A stretch of 49,174 bases of DNA from Streptomyces sp. MP131-18 (GCF_001984575.1 NZ_LZNS01000001.1:5029882-5079055), one strand, 5' to 3'. Shown: positions 7,979-15,805, counted from the stretch's first letter. Numbers and translations are program-made. The notes: generated by a model not told the origin, from the sequence alone.

Positions 7979-8551
7979 TCAGCAGACCGCCGCTTCCGGG
8001 AAGGTCTGGCAGTAGGTGAGCGGATTGGCGTACTCGTTCACCGCGACCACACTGCCGTGCCGGTCGAACGTGAAGTGCAGCACGTAGACGTTCCGGTACG
8101 CGTCCCCTTCGCGGGTGGTGAAGTCCCCGTTCGCCTGCACGAAGGACGAGCCGCCCCCGGCGGCGACGGTGATCTGCTCGTCGACGAAGTCGATCGTCTC
8201 CATCATCCCGAACAGGCCGGTGAGGTAGCCGGTGACCGCCTCCTTGCCCTCGAAGACCGCGTCCGGCTCCTGGTTTCCGGAGAAGGTGATCGGCTGCGTC
8301 ACCGTGACGTCCGCCCTCATCCGGTCGCCGAGTGCTGCCAGGTCCTGCCGTTCCAGTGCGTCGAGATACTGCCGCGTCCACCGTTCGGTCAGCCGTTCCG
8401 ACGCCTTCCCGCCGAGCGCCTGGGCGGCCTGTGACATCGCGGGCATCCCGGGATCGGACGGGCCGGTGTCGGCGGTGGCCGCCGCGGTCAGGGAAAACGT
8501 CGCGGCCACCGCCGCCAGCGCGGCGATGACTCAGGTGCGGTTCCTGCGCAT
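7979..8551 (-). pseudogene. NTF2-like (SnoaL-type) secreted protein with an in-frame TGA at codon 7
   Basis: The conserved body is a cone-shaped NTF2/SnoaL-type domain (RWTRQYLDALERQDLAALGDRMRADVTV region through VYVLHFTFDRHGSV). Read from ATG 8551, which has a good GAGGGG ribosome-binding site, the peptide is MRRNRT-stop-VIAALAAVAATFSLTAAATADTG: a normal Sec signal peptide broken by TGA at 8531-8533. The only in-frame start left is GTG 8509, giving a 176-aa protein whose signal lacks its basic n-region and which has no ribosome-binding site. Either this is a recent nonsense mutation, a sequencing error, or translation restarts. The promoter and operators upstream look intact, which argues for recency. 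NTF2-like folds may be enzymes or binding proteins, so no function is assigned. Confidence 0.7.
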
Positions 8552-8594
8552 GGATGCCCCTCGGGAATCGGATCGTGGGTTGACCGGTTGACGG

Positions 8595-8609
8595 GTTGAC
8601 GATGTCAAC
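8595..8609. promoter_or_regulatory. TetR-type operator 1
   Basis: GTTGAC-GAT-GTCAAC, extended to the perfect 17-bp palindrome GGTTGACGATGTCAACC at 8594-8610. Two further GTTGAC direct half-sites precede it at 8579 and 8587, all 8 bp apart. It falls just downstream of the expected start of the NTF2-like transcript. Confidence 0.75.
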
Positions 8610-8623
8610 CAGTGATTGGGGCC

Positions 8624-8652
8624 ACCCTAGGCCGAGGGGTTGACAGCGTCAA
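8624..8652 (-). promoter_or_regulatory. Promoter of the NTF2-like gene
   Basis: On the minus strand TTGACG (8652-8647) and TAGGGT (8629-8624) are separated by 17 bp. The -35 hexamer lies inside operator 2 and operator 1 covers the early transcribed region, so a bound TetR dimer would block the promoter from both sides. Confidence 0.65.
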
Positions 8653-8653
8653 C
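8639..8653. promoter_or_regulatory. TetR-type operator 2
   Basis: GTTGAC-AGC-GTCAAC, the same arms and spacing as operator 1 with the centre 44 bp away (about four helical turns). It overlaps the -35 element of the NTF2-like gene and lies 42 bp before the TetR gene, so it could serve both. Confidence 0.75.
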
Positions 8654-8694
8654 TCGGGCTCACGATTGCCCCCTTCCGCACTACGCTGAAGCCG

Positions 8695-9261
8695 GTGAGC
8701 ACCACGCGAGAGAGACTGATCCACGCGGCCACCCAGCTCGTCGACGAGGGCGGCCCGGCCGCGGTCACGCTCCGCGAGGTGGGGCGGCGTGCCGATGTGT
8801 CCCACAACGCCCCGTACAAGCACTTCGCCGACAAGCAGGACCTGCTCGCCTCGGTGGCCGCCGCCGAGCTGCACGAACTGGCGGCCCAACTCGGGGCCGC
8901 GGCCCGCGGCTGTGACTCGGGCAGGTCCGCCGTGGAGGCCATGGCCGTCGCCTACCTGGTGTGGGCCCAGCGCCATCCCGCGCGTTTCAAGCTCATCTTC
9001 GGCCCGTGGAACCACCCCCACGACGAGCTCGGCCGCGCCGCCGCCGCGGCCACCGCCGCGATGAACGCACCCGTCGTCGCGGCGCACCGCGAGGGCGCCT
9101 TCGCGGGCACCCCCCAACAGACCGCCGCCCTGCTGCGCGCCCTGTGCCACGGCGCGGTCGACCTGTCCCTCTCCGGTCATCTCCGGAAGGACCCGGAGAC
9201 GCCGACCCCGCGCGAGCTCGTCACGCTCCTGGTGCGCTCCCTCGCCCGGCACCCGACGTGA
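8695..9261 (+). CDS. TetR/AcrR-family transcriptional regulator
   Basis: Helix-turn-helix repressor of 188 aa. Residues 1-50 form the TetR DNA-binding domain (TRERLIHAATQLVDEGG, then TLREVGRRADVSHNAPYKHFADKQDLL). The rest is an all-helical ligand/dimer domain of unknown ligand, with WxxH-type features seen in the TetR_C_33-like group. GTG 8695 is preceded by TACGCT at 8682-8687, 7 nt away, so the message is probably leaderless. It is divergent from the NTF2-like secreted protein. The two GTTGAC-N3-GTCAAC palindromes between them are the obvious operators, making autoregulation and repression of the neighbour likely. Confidence 0.92.
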   Translation: MSTTRERLIHAATQLVDEGGPAAVTLREVGRRADVSHNAPYKHFADKQDLLASVAAAELHELAAQLGAAARGCDSGRSAVEAMAVAYLVWAQRHPARFKLIFGPWNHPHDELGRAAAAATAAMNAPVVAAHREGAFAGTPQQTAALLRALCHGAVDLSLSGHLRKDPETPTPRELVTLLVRSLARHPT

Positions 9262-9351
9262 CGGCTTCCGGCCACTCCACCGCGCACGCTGATCAGGCCG
9301 TGACCAGTACGCGGGCGGGGCGGCCGGTGGCTCGCCGCCGATGAACCGGGC

Positions 9352-10425
9352 TCAGGCCGCGTACTGGTGGGTGGGGTAGGTCAGGTAGCCCGCGTCGCCG
9401 CCCTCGTAGTACGTGGCCTCGTCGGCGGGGGCGATCGGGAGTCCGCCGCGCAGCCGTTCGACCAGGTCGGGGTTGGCGAGGAAGGCGCGGCCGAAGCTGA
9501 TGAGGTCGGCGCCGAGACCGAGCCAGTGGTCCGCGTCGTCCCGCCCGGTCTGCTTGGGCCCCATCGGCAGCGTCGGGTTCATGACGAGGGTGCCCGGCCA
9601 CGTCCGCCGCAGGGCGACCAGCAGGTCTTCGTCGGCGGTGCCTTCGAGGTGAACGTAGGCCAGGTCGAGGGCGGCCAGCTCGGTCAGCAGCGCGGTGTAG
9701 AGCTGGGGAACGTCGGTCTCGCGGACGCCCCAGAACTCGCCGCCCGGGGAGAGCCGGATGCCGGTCCTGGCCCCGCCGACGGCTTCGACGACGGCGGCGG
9801 TGGCCTCGACGGCGAACCTGATCCGGTTGGCGACCTGGCCGCCGTAGCGGTCCGTGCGCAGGTTGGCGTTGGAGGAGAGGAACTGGGAGATCAGGTAGCC
9901 GTTCGCGCCGTGCAGTTCCACGCCGTCGAACCCGGCGTCGATGGCGCGGCGCGCGGCCTCGGCGTACGACCGCGCGTGCTCGGGCACTTCGGCGGTGTCC
10001 AGGGCGCGCGGCATCGGGGCCGGCTGGGGCCCGGTCGGGGTGAACACGTCGCCGACGGCGGGGACGGCCGAAGGCCCGACAGGCTGCCGGCCGGTGGTGT
10101 CGGGGTGCGAGACCCGGCCGCCGTGCATGATCTGGGCGAAGATCCGTCCGCCGTTGGCGTGCACGGCCTCGGTCACGGGCCGCCACGCGGCGACCTGCTC
10201 GTCGGTGTGCAGTCCGGGCGTGCCTGGGTTGGACTGCCCGATCTCGCTCGGCTGCACGCCCTCGCTCACGATCAGCCCGGCCGTGGCCCGCTGGGCGTAG
10301 TAGGCCGCCATGGACGGCGTCGCCAGACCGCCGGCGGCGGCCCTGACCCGGGTCATCGGGGCCATGACCACCCGGTTGGGCAGCGTCAGGCCGCCGAACC
10401 GGTAGCTGGTGAAAAGGGTCGTCAC
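9352..10425 (-). CDS. Old yellow enzyme family NADH:flavin oxidoreductase (alkene reductase)
   Basis: FMN-dependent ene-reductase of 357 aa that would reduce activated C=C bonds (enals, enones, nitroesters) with NAD(P)H. The TIM-barrel landmarks are present: LPNRVVMAPMTR near the N-terminus, QIMHGGRVS, and the substrate-binding pair in HGANGYLISQF (His172 with the following Asn). The ISFGRAFLANPDL segment is the C-terminal FMN phosphate site. GTG 10425 is chosen over an upstream start because AAGGAG sits 6 nt before it. The gene is divergent from a MerR-family regulator, and its promoter has the 19-bp spacer with internal dyad that MerR activators remodel. It probably responds to electrophilic or redox stress. 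Confidence 0.93.
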   Translation of the reverse strand: MTTLFTSYRFGGLTLPNRVVMAPMTRVRAAAGGLATPSMAAYYAQRATAGLIVSEGVQPSEIGQSNPGTPGLHTDEQVAAWRPVTEAVHANGGRIFAQIMHGGRVSHPDTTGRQPVGPSAVPAVGDVFTPTGPQPAPMPRALDTAEVPEHARSYAEAARRAIDAGFDGVELHGANGYLISQFLSSNANLRTDRYGGQVANRIRFAVEATAAVVEAVGGARTGIRLSPGGEFWGVRETDVPQLYTALLTELAALDLAYVHLEGTADEDLLVALRRTWPGTLVMNPTLPMGPKQTGRDDADHWLGLGADLISFGRAFLANPDLVERLRGGLPIAPADEATYYEGGDAGYLTYPTHQYAA

Positions 10426-10474
10426 GAGGGGCTCCTTCGCGGTCCGCGGCGCCCGGATGTCGGGCACGCCGCTA

Positions 10475-10505
10475 AGCTAAAACCTCACATTGACGTCAGA
10501 GGCAA
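10475..10505 (-). promoter_or_regulatory. MerR-type promoter of the ene-reductase gene
   Basis: On the minus strand TTGCCT (10505-10500) and TTAGCT (10480-10475) are 19 bp apart, longer than the 17 bp optimum. The spacer holds an imperfect dyad, CCTCTGAC ... GTGAGG. A long spacer with a central dyad is the hallmark of promoters activated by MerR-family untwisting, and the adjacent divergent gene encodes a MerR protein. Confidence 0.7.
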
Positions 10506-10539
10506 GTTGCTGTGGCGCAGGACACAACCGGGAGGTCTC

Positions 10540-10923
10540 GTGCGGATCGGCGAGCTCGCGTCACGGGCCGGAGTCAGCGTCCGGTCCGTGCGCTACTACG
10601 AGGAGCAGGGGCTGCTCAGCAGCACCCGCAGCCCCAGCGGGCAGCGGCACTACACGGACAGCGCGGTCGAACGGGTCGCGTTCATCCAGCGGATGTACGC
10701 CGCGGGCCTGTCCAGCCGCACCATCATCGAGCTGCTGCCCTGCGTCGACGCGCCCAGCGCGGAGAACTCCGACTCCGCGCTGGAGCGGATGGCGCAGGAG
10801 CGCGACCGGCTCACCGCACACATCGCCGAGCTCGTGCGGACCAGAGACGCGCTCGACGGGCTGATGGCCACCGCCCTCGCGTACCGGGAGCACCTGGGAA
10901 AGCCCTGCCCGGTCGGCCGATGA
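10540..10923 (+). CDS. MerR-family transcriptional regulator
   Basis: Small regulator of 127 aa: an N-terminal winged helix (RIGELASRAGVSVRSVRYYEEQGLL, then SGQRHYTDSAVERVAFI) and a C-terminal coiled-coil dimer helix (ERMAQERDRLTAHIAELVRTRDALDGLM). The single Cys in ELLPCVDAP and another in the KPCP tail are too few to claim metal sensing. It has a good ribosome-binding site, GGAGGT, 4 nt before GTG 10540. It is divergent from the ene-reductase whose promoter shows MerR architecture, so activating that gene is its likely job. The effector is unknown. Confidence 0.92.
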   Translation: MRIGELASRAGVSVRSVRYYEEQGLLSSTRSPSGQRHYTDSAVERVAFIQRMYAAGLSSRTIIELLPCVDAPSAENSDSALERMAQERDRLTAHIAELVRTRDALDGLMATALAYREHLGKPCPVGR

Positions 10924-10976
10924 GGCCCGCGCGGAGCCCGGTCGGCCCCGGCCGGGGACTCATCGGCCGACCGGGC
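10907..10976. terminator. Large inverted repeat over the merR stop codon
   Basis: GCCCGGTCGGCCGATGAG (10907-10924) and its exact reverse complement (10959-10976) form a perfect 18-bp stem with a 34-nt loop. The loop holds a third GCCCGGTCGGCC copy in direct orientation at 10936. The stop codon at 10921-10923 is inside the left arm. A terminator without a U-tract is the simplest reading. Confidence 0.55.
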
Positions 10977-11077
10977 CGTTCAGTCGGGCCCGCCTGACCT
11001 CCCATTTCGTGATGATCCGCTTGTAGTCTTCCCGGCAGGCGCAATGGCCGTTGCGCGCAGAACGAAGTGGGGAAAGC

Positions 11078-13132
11078 GTGGAGTCTCTTCGCCCGGGTGA
11101 TCCGTCCCGCGTCGGCCCGTACCGTGTCCTGGGCCGCCTCGGGGCCGGCGGCATGGGCCAGGTCTTCCTTGGGCGATCGCCCAACGGCCGCACCGCCGCG
11201 GTCAAGCTCATCCACGCCGAACTGGCGGAAGACCCGGAATTCCGGCGCCGTTTCCGGCGCGAGGTCGCCACCGCGGAACGGGTCAGCGGGAGTTGGACCG
11301 CCCCGGTCCTCGGCAGCGACACCGAGTCCGCGGTGCCCTGGATCGCCACCGGTTACATCCCCGGGCCCTCGCTCCACGAGGTGGTCGCCGCCGCCCACGG
11401 CCCGCTGCCGGAGGAGTCGCTGTGGACCCTGGCCGCCGGACTCGCCCAGGCGCTCCGGGACATCCACCGCGTCGGCCTGGTGCACCGCGACCTCAAACCG
11501 TCGAACGTGCTGATCACCCTGGAGGGCCCGAAGGTCATCGACTTCGGCATCGCCCGCGCGGTGGACGCCAGCCTGGTCACGCGCACCGGTTCGATGATCG
11601 GTTCGCCGGGCTACATGCCGCCCGAGCAGATCCGGGGCGAGGAAGTCACCGGCGCGGTCGACGTGTTCGCCCTGGGCGCCGTGCTCGCCTTCGCCGCCAC
11701 CGGCACCTCACCGTTCGTCGCCGGAGAGCCCGCGGTGCACACCGTGCTGTACCGCGTGCTGCACGAAGATCCCGAACTCGGGCCGGACGCCGGTCCTCTG
11801 GCCGGGTCCCTGCGCTCACTCGTCCTGCGGTGCCTCGCGAAGGACCCGGCCGCGCGGCCCACCGTCGAGGAGCTGGCCGAGGCCGCCACCGCCCGGTCGG
11901 CGGGCACGGCCGGGCCGGACGGCGAACTGTGGCTGCCGCCCGCGCTGACCGCGCGACTCGGGCGGCAGGCGGCGAGCCTCCTCGATCTGGACGGCCCGGT
12001 CCCCACCCAGGTGGGCGGGGCCGCGGCACCGCCGCCGCCCGCCTCCCCGCCGCCCGCCGGACTCCCCACCGTCACCGCGGTCCCGCCCCCGCCGCCGAGT
12101 CAGGCCCCGGCCCCGGCCCCGGCCCAGGCCCCGGGCGCCGCGGCCAGGCGGGCCCTCGCGGTGGGCGCCGTGGCGGTGGCCGTCGCGCTCGTCGCCTCCC
12201 TGGTCGTGCTGCTGACCCGGGAATCGGGTACGGAGAACGATCCGGAGGCCGGCGAGGCGCCGACGGACGGGACCTCCGCGCCGCGGGACACGGCACCCGA
12301 TGACGGCGAACAGACCCCCGCCGACGACCAGGGCGGGGCCGACGCGCAGGCACCCCTGTACGACCTGCTGCCACCCGAGATCCAGGAATCGGGCGAGGTC
12401 ACGGTGCGTTCGGGAACGTACTCCCTGCCCCTCATGTCCCCGGAGTCCGCCGACGAGTTGACCGGATTCGAACCGGACCTCACCGCCGCCCTCGGCGAAC
12501 GGCTCGGCATCGAATTCCGCTTCCAGCGCGTCGACTACGGCACCCTTCTCGGCTACCTGGCCAACAGCCCCGACCCCAGCGGCATCATCGCCATGACCGC
12601 GATGCCCAGCGACGCCACCTCGCAGACAGAATCCGCGAACCTCGAATTCATCCCCTACTTCGAGGAGAGCCACGTTCTGATGGTTCCCGCCGGAGCCGCG
12701 GGCGGCGTCGGCGGTTTCGACGATCTGTGCGGCCGGACGGTCGCCACGTGGAGTTCGCTTGAGGCCGAGGACGCGATAGCCCGGCACAGCGCCGACTGCA
12801 CCACCCCCGTCGACGTCTCCCGGCACGGGACGGCCGAGGCCCTGGCGGAAGCCGTCCGCACCGGCGAGGCCGACGCCCTGTACGTCAGCCACTCCGCCGC
12901 GATCGGCCCCCTCCAGGACGCCGCCGGCGACGAACTGGTCATCACCGGCGACCGGTTGGACCCCGAGCCGGTCGGCTTCGCGGTGACCCTCGCCGACCCG
13001 CCCCTGCGCGACGCCCTCCGGCAGGCGCTCCAGGAAATGATCGACGACGGCACGTACGGCGCGCTCCTCGACCAGTGGGGCATGGCCGGCATGGCCGTCG
13101 AAACGGCGGAGGTCACCACCGGCGGAGCGTGA
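11078..13132 (+). CDS. Receptor-like Ser/Thr protein kinase with extracellular solute-binding domain
   Basis: Membrane kinase of 684 aa. Residues 15-265 are a Hanks-type kinase domain: Gly loop LGAGGMGQV (21-29), Lys43, HRDLKPSN with catalytic Asp138, DFG 155-157 and GSPGYMPPEQ in the activation segment. A Pro/Ala-rich linker leads to one transmembrane helix at about 358-381. From about 430 to 675 the outer part resembles a family 3 solute-binding protein (SGEVTVRSGTYSLPLMS, then LTGFEPDLTAALGERLGIEFRFQRVDYGTLL), the fold that binds amino acids for ABC importers. The likely role is sensing an external small solute and phosphorylating cytoplasmic targets. GTG 11078 follows a GGGGAAA ribosome-binding site. 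No transporter genes are adjacent. Confidence 0.9.
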   Translation: MESLRPGDPSRVGPYRVLGRLGAGGMGQVFLGRSPNGRTAAVKLIHAELAEDPEFRRRFRREVATAERVSGSWTAPVLGSDTESAVPWIATGYIPGPSLHEVVAAAHGPLPEESLWTLAAGLAQALRDIHRVGLVHRDLKPSNVLITLEGPKVIDFGIARAVDASLVTRTGSMIGSPGYMPPEQIRGEEVTGAVDVFALGAVLAFAATGTSPFVAGEPAVHTVLYRVLHEDPELGPDAGPLAGSLRSLVLRCLAKDPAARPTVEELAEAATARSAGTAGPDGELWLPPALTARLGRQAASLLDLDGPVPTQVGGAAAPPPPASPPPAGLPTVTAVPPPPPSQAPAPAPAQAPGAAARRALAVGAVAVAVALVASLVVLLTRESGTENDPEAGEAPTDGTSAPRDTAPDDGEQTPADDQGGADAQAPLYDLLPPEIQESGEVTVRSGTYSLPLMSPESADELTGFEPDLTAALGERLGIEFRFQRVDYGTLLGYLANSPDPSGIIAMTAMPSDATSQTESANLEFIPYFEESHVLMVPAGAAGGVGGFDDLCGRTVATWSSLEAEDAIARHSADCTTPVDVSRHGTAEALAEAVRTGEADALYVSHSAAIGPLQDAAGDELVITGDRLDPEPVGFAVTLADPPLRDALRQALQEMIDDGTYGALLDQWGMAGMAVETAEVTTGGA

Positions 13133-13254
13133 GCGGGCCGGAAAAACAATCAGGGCAACCGCGCGGCGCACGTAGGCTTTCGCACGCGCGCGGTCGACGG
13201 GGAGCGCGTCGCGCCCGTGCTCGACGAGGGGCTTGATGAACGGAGCGTAGTGCC

Positions 13255-13845
13255 GTGTCGCAAGGTCATGAGGAAGAAGTCCTGGCCCGCATCAGCAAAG
13301 GGCTCGTCTACACCGAATCGGAAGCAGCCTTCCAGGCCCCTCGACGCCGCACCGAGCAGATCTTCGAGTACAACCACACACCACCGGGCGAAACGGAAAA
13401 GCGGCGGTCGCTGCTCGTTGCCATATTCGGCGCGGTCGGCGAACGCACGGTGCTGCTGCCTCCGTTTCACGCCGGGTTCGGAAGCAATGTCCACATCGGT
13501 GACGACTTCTTCGGGAACGTGAACCTCACATTCGTCGATGACGTGGACATCCGCATAGGCAATGGCGTCATGATCGCGCCCAGCGTGACCCTCACCACGA
13601 CCGGACACCCGGTGCACCCCGCGCGGCGCGTGGACTTCGGGCGGTTCTCGGAACCCATCGTGATCGAGGACAAGGTCTGGATCGGCAGCAACGTGGTCGT
13701 TCTCCCCGGCGTCCGCATCGGCTACGGATCGGTCATCGGCGCCGGCAGCGTCGTCAGCCGCGATATTCCCCCCATGACCGTCGCGGTCGGAGTCCCGTGC
13801 CGCCCGGTCCGCCCCATCACGGACGAGGACCTGGCTGAACGGTGA
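13255..13845 (+). CDS. Hexapeptide-repeat O-acetyltransferase (maltose/galactoside acetyltransferase type)
   Basis: Acetyl-CoA-dependent sugar O-acetyltransferase of 196 aa. The N-terminal helical cap (residues 1-60) precedes a left-handed beta-helix built from hexapeptides (GFGSNVHIGDDFFGNVN, VWIGSNVVVLPGVRIGYGSVIGAGSVV). The catalytic histidine is expected in TTTGHPVHP, as in LacA and Maa. Acceptor unknown; free sugars are the usual detoxification substrates. GTG 13255 is preceded by GGAG at 9 nt, and a TAGGCT -10-like element is at 13173-13178. The gene follows the kinase on the same strand with a 122-bp gap, so co-transcription is uncertain. Confidence 0.9.
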   Translation: MSQGHEEEVLARISKGLVYTESEAAFQAPRRRTEQIFEYNHTPPGETEKRRSLLVAIFGAVGERTVLLPPFHAGFGSNVHIGDDFFGNVNLTFVDDVDIRIGNGVMIAPSVTLTTTGHPVHPARRVDFGRFSEPIVIEDKVWIGSNVVVLPGVRIGYGSVIGAGSVVSRDIPPMTVAVGVPCRPVRPITDEDLAER

Positions 13846-13875
13846 GACCGCTGCACCTGCTGGACCGGGCGGCGT

Positions 13876-14805
13876 TCACACCCCGGCCGCACGCGCCTTC
13901 TCGTACACTCCGGCGGCGACGTCCTTCAACTCCTCGGCGTCGCGCGTGCCCTGCTGGAGGTCGATGAGGATTTCCTCGAAGCCGATCCCGGCGTGCGCGA
14001 CCAGGTCTTCGACGATCTGCTCGGCGTCGCCCTGGAAAAGGGCGCGGTCGCGGCCCTCGTACGGCTTGGGGGTGTACCTGGCGTTCGCCCGCAGCACCGT
14101 CCGGATCGGCCTGGTGCGCCCGCGTTCGGCCGCCAGTTCCCGAAGTTCGCGCCACTGTGCGGCAGTCTGCTCGGCGCCCATGGCCAGCGGCAGCCAGCCG
14201 TCGGCGTGGTCGACGAGCCTGCGCTGGGCCTGCTTGTTCCCCGCGGCCAGCAGGATCGGGACCGGCCGGGCGGGCTTGGGGCCGACCACGGCCGACGCGA
14301 TCCGGGTTATCTCGCCCTCGAAGGTCACCGGGTCCGGCCCCCACACCGCCCGGCATACCTTGATCACCTCGTCCAGCACCTTGCCGCGCTCCTCGAAGGG
14401 CCGGACGCCCGCGGCCGCGTACTCGTCGAGGGACCACCCCGAGCCGAAGCCCGCGACCACCCGGCCGCCGCTCGCCGCGTCCAGCGTGGCGAGGGACCTG
14501 GCGAGCTGGAACGGCCCATGCAGCGGCGCCACCAGGACGGACGTGCCCAGCCGGACCCGCTCGGTGACCGCGGCCGCCAGGGACAGCGTGACCAGCGGCT
14601 CGGCCACGGAACGGTAGTCGTCGGGCCAGGGCACATCGGGAATGCCGAACAGGCCCTGGGTCGCGGGTTCGGGGAAGAGGGCCCGTTCGTAGGCCCACAG
14701 GCTCTCGTATCCGATCCGCTCGGCAGCGCGTGCCACGTCGGGCACGTCCCTGCCGACGTCGTACTGATGGTTCTGCGGGAGGCCGAGTCCGAGTGCGGTT
14801 GTCAT
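13876..14805 (-). CDS. LLM-class F420-dependent oxidoreductase
   Basis: Luciferase-like TIM-barrel oxidoreductase of 309 aa, of the type that uses coenzyme F420 in actinobacteria. Visible landmarks are GLGLPQNHQYD at the start, GYESLWAYERALFPEP, RVRLGTSVLVAPLHGP, and GRVVAGFGSGWSLDEYAAAGV, which matches the family's 'G-R-x-x-x-G-x-G-x-G' cofactor segment. The substrate is unknown. A GGAG ribosome-binding site precedes ATG at a normal distance. fbiA and fbiB, which build F420, are 17 kb downstream in the same window, so the cofactor should be available. FMN use cannot be ruled out from sequence alone. Confidence 0.85.
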   Translation of the reverse strand: MTTALGLGLPQNHQYDVGRDVPDVARAAERIGYESLWAYERALFPEPATQGLFGIPDVPWPDDYRSVAEPLVTLSLAAAVTERVRLGTSVLVAPLHGPFQLARSLATLDAASGGRVVAGFGSGWSLDEYAAAGVRPFEERGKVLDEVIKVCRAVWGPDPVTFEGEITRIASAVVGPKPARPVPILLAAGNKQAQRRLVDHADGWLPLAMGAEQTAAQWRELRELAAERGRTRPIRTVLRANARYTPKPYEGRDRALFQGDAEQIVEDLVAHAGIGFEEILIDLQQGTRDAEELKDVAAGVYEKARAAGV

Positions 14806-14919
14806 GACGTGAGCTCCTCGAAGAGGGGGGCGAATGTGGTGGCGCGGGTACGTCGGGCGGGTCGCCTGCCGGGCACAGGGCCGGGCGGAACGGTTGCCGG
14901 TCTTGCCCTTCCGTGAGCG

Positions 14920-15648
14920 CTATCGCTGTCCGACCGGGCGGATGACGAGTTCGTTGACGTCGACGTCGGGCGGTTGTCCGATGGCGTAGGAGACGGCTGC
15001 TGCGATCGCGTCGGCGGAGATGGGCGATTCCCGGAAGGCGTGTATGGCTTCTCGGGTGTCCGGGTCGGTGATCGAGTCGGCGATCTCGGACTCGACGATC
15101 CCCGGAGAGACCGTGGTGACGCGGATGCCGGGGTCGAGTTCCAGGCGCAGGCCCTCGGTGATGGCCCAGGCGGCGTACTTGGTGGCGCAGTAGACGGCGC
15201 CCGTGGGCATGACCTCATGGGCTCCGACGGAGGCGATGGTGACGAAGTGGCCGGCGCCGTGGCGCTGGAAGTGGGGCAATGCCGCAGCGATGCCGTGCAG
15301 CAGGCCGCGGATGTTGACGTCGATCGTGTGATTCCACTCGTCGGTCAGTAACGAGTCCAGCCGCGACAGGGGGCCGACCCCGGCGTTGTTGATGAGGACG
15401 TCGATCCGGCTGTGCCGTTCCACAGCGCTGTCGACGAAGGTGGTGACATTTTTCGGGTCGGTGACGTCGAGGCGGTGCGTGTCAGCGCTGCCGCCCGTGT
15501 CCCGAATCGCTTCGGCCAGCGCGGTGAGGCGATCAGTACGGCGGGCGCCGAGGACGACGTGGTGCCCCTGGCCGGCGAGCCGCAGTGCGGTGGCATGCCC
15601 GATGCCACTGCTCGCTCCGGTGATGAGCACCACTTTCGAGTCGGCCAT
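14920..15648 (-). CDS. Short-chain dehydrogenase/reductase
   Basis: Classical SDR of 242 aa. TGASSGIG near the N-terminus binds the NAD(P) pyrophosphate, NNAG stabilises the central sheet, and the active site is Ser in TIASVGA with YCATK giving Tyr and Lys. GARRTDRL after strand 2 suggests NADPH preference because of the basic residues. Substrate unknown. ATG 15648 is preferred over a TTG three codons upstream, with AGGGG 9 nt before it. The gene is divergent from a MarR regulator, and the intergenic region is full of TGAC/GTCA palindromes, so it is probably the MarR target. Confidence 0.92.
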   Translation of the reverse strand: MADSKVVLITGASSGIGHATALRLAGQGHHVVLGARRTDRLTALAEAIRDTGGSADTHRLDVTDPKNVTTFVDSAVERHSRIDVLINNAGVGPLSRLDSLLTDEWNHTIDVNIRGLLHGIAAALPHFQRHGAGHFVTIASVGAHEVMPTGAVYCATKYAAWAITEGLRLELDPGIRVTTVSPGIVESEIADSITDPDTREAIHAFRESPISADAIAAAVSYAIGQPPDVDVNELVIRPVGQR

Positions 15649-15740
15649 TGAGATCAACCCCTATAGGTGGTTTGTGCGTTGTCGGAACGTCGTGTCTCAC
15701 GCCGCCCTCGGCGTCGAGGGCTGGAGGTGCCGCCATGTTT

Positions 15741-15786
15741 GTGACGCGTCACCTACATGACACGGACCATACATGACGTGTCACGT
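15741..15786. promoter_or_regulatory. Cluster of MarR-type palindromes between the SDR and marR genes
   Basis: GTGACGCGTCAC at 15741-15752 is a perfect 12-bp palindrome. TGACGTGTCA at 15774-15783 has the same TGAC/GTCA arms, and a third pair, GTCA-CCTACA-TGAC, bridges them. The cluster covers the expected -35 region of marR, whose -10 TAGACT is at 15794. Confidence 0.7.
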
Positions 15787-15805
15787 ACCCTGCTAGACTG
15801 CCCGG

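Noticed and set aside
6930..8381. Longer 483-codon version of the desulfhydrase-like gene
   Set aside because: The extra N-terminus is a shadow of the NTF2-like gene, and the true fold begins at ATG 7844 next to a -10 element.
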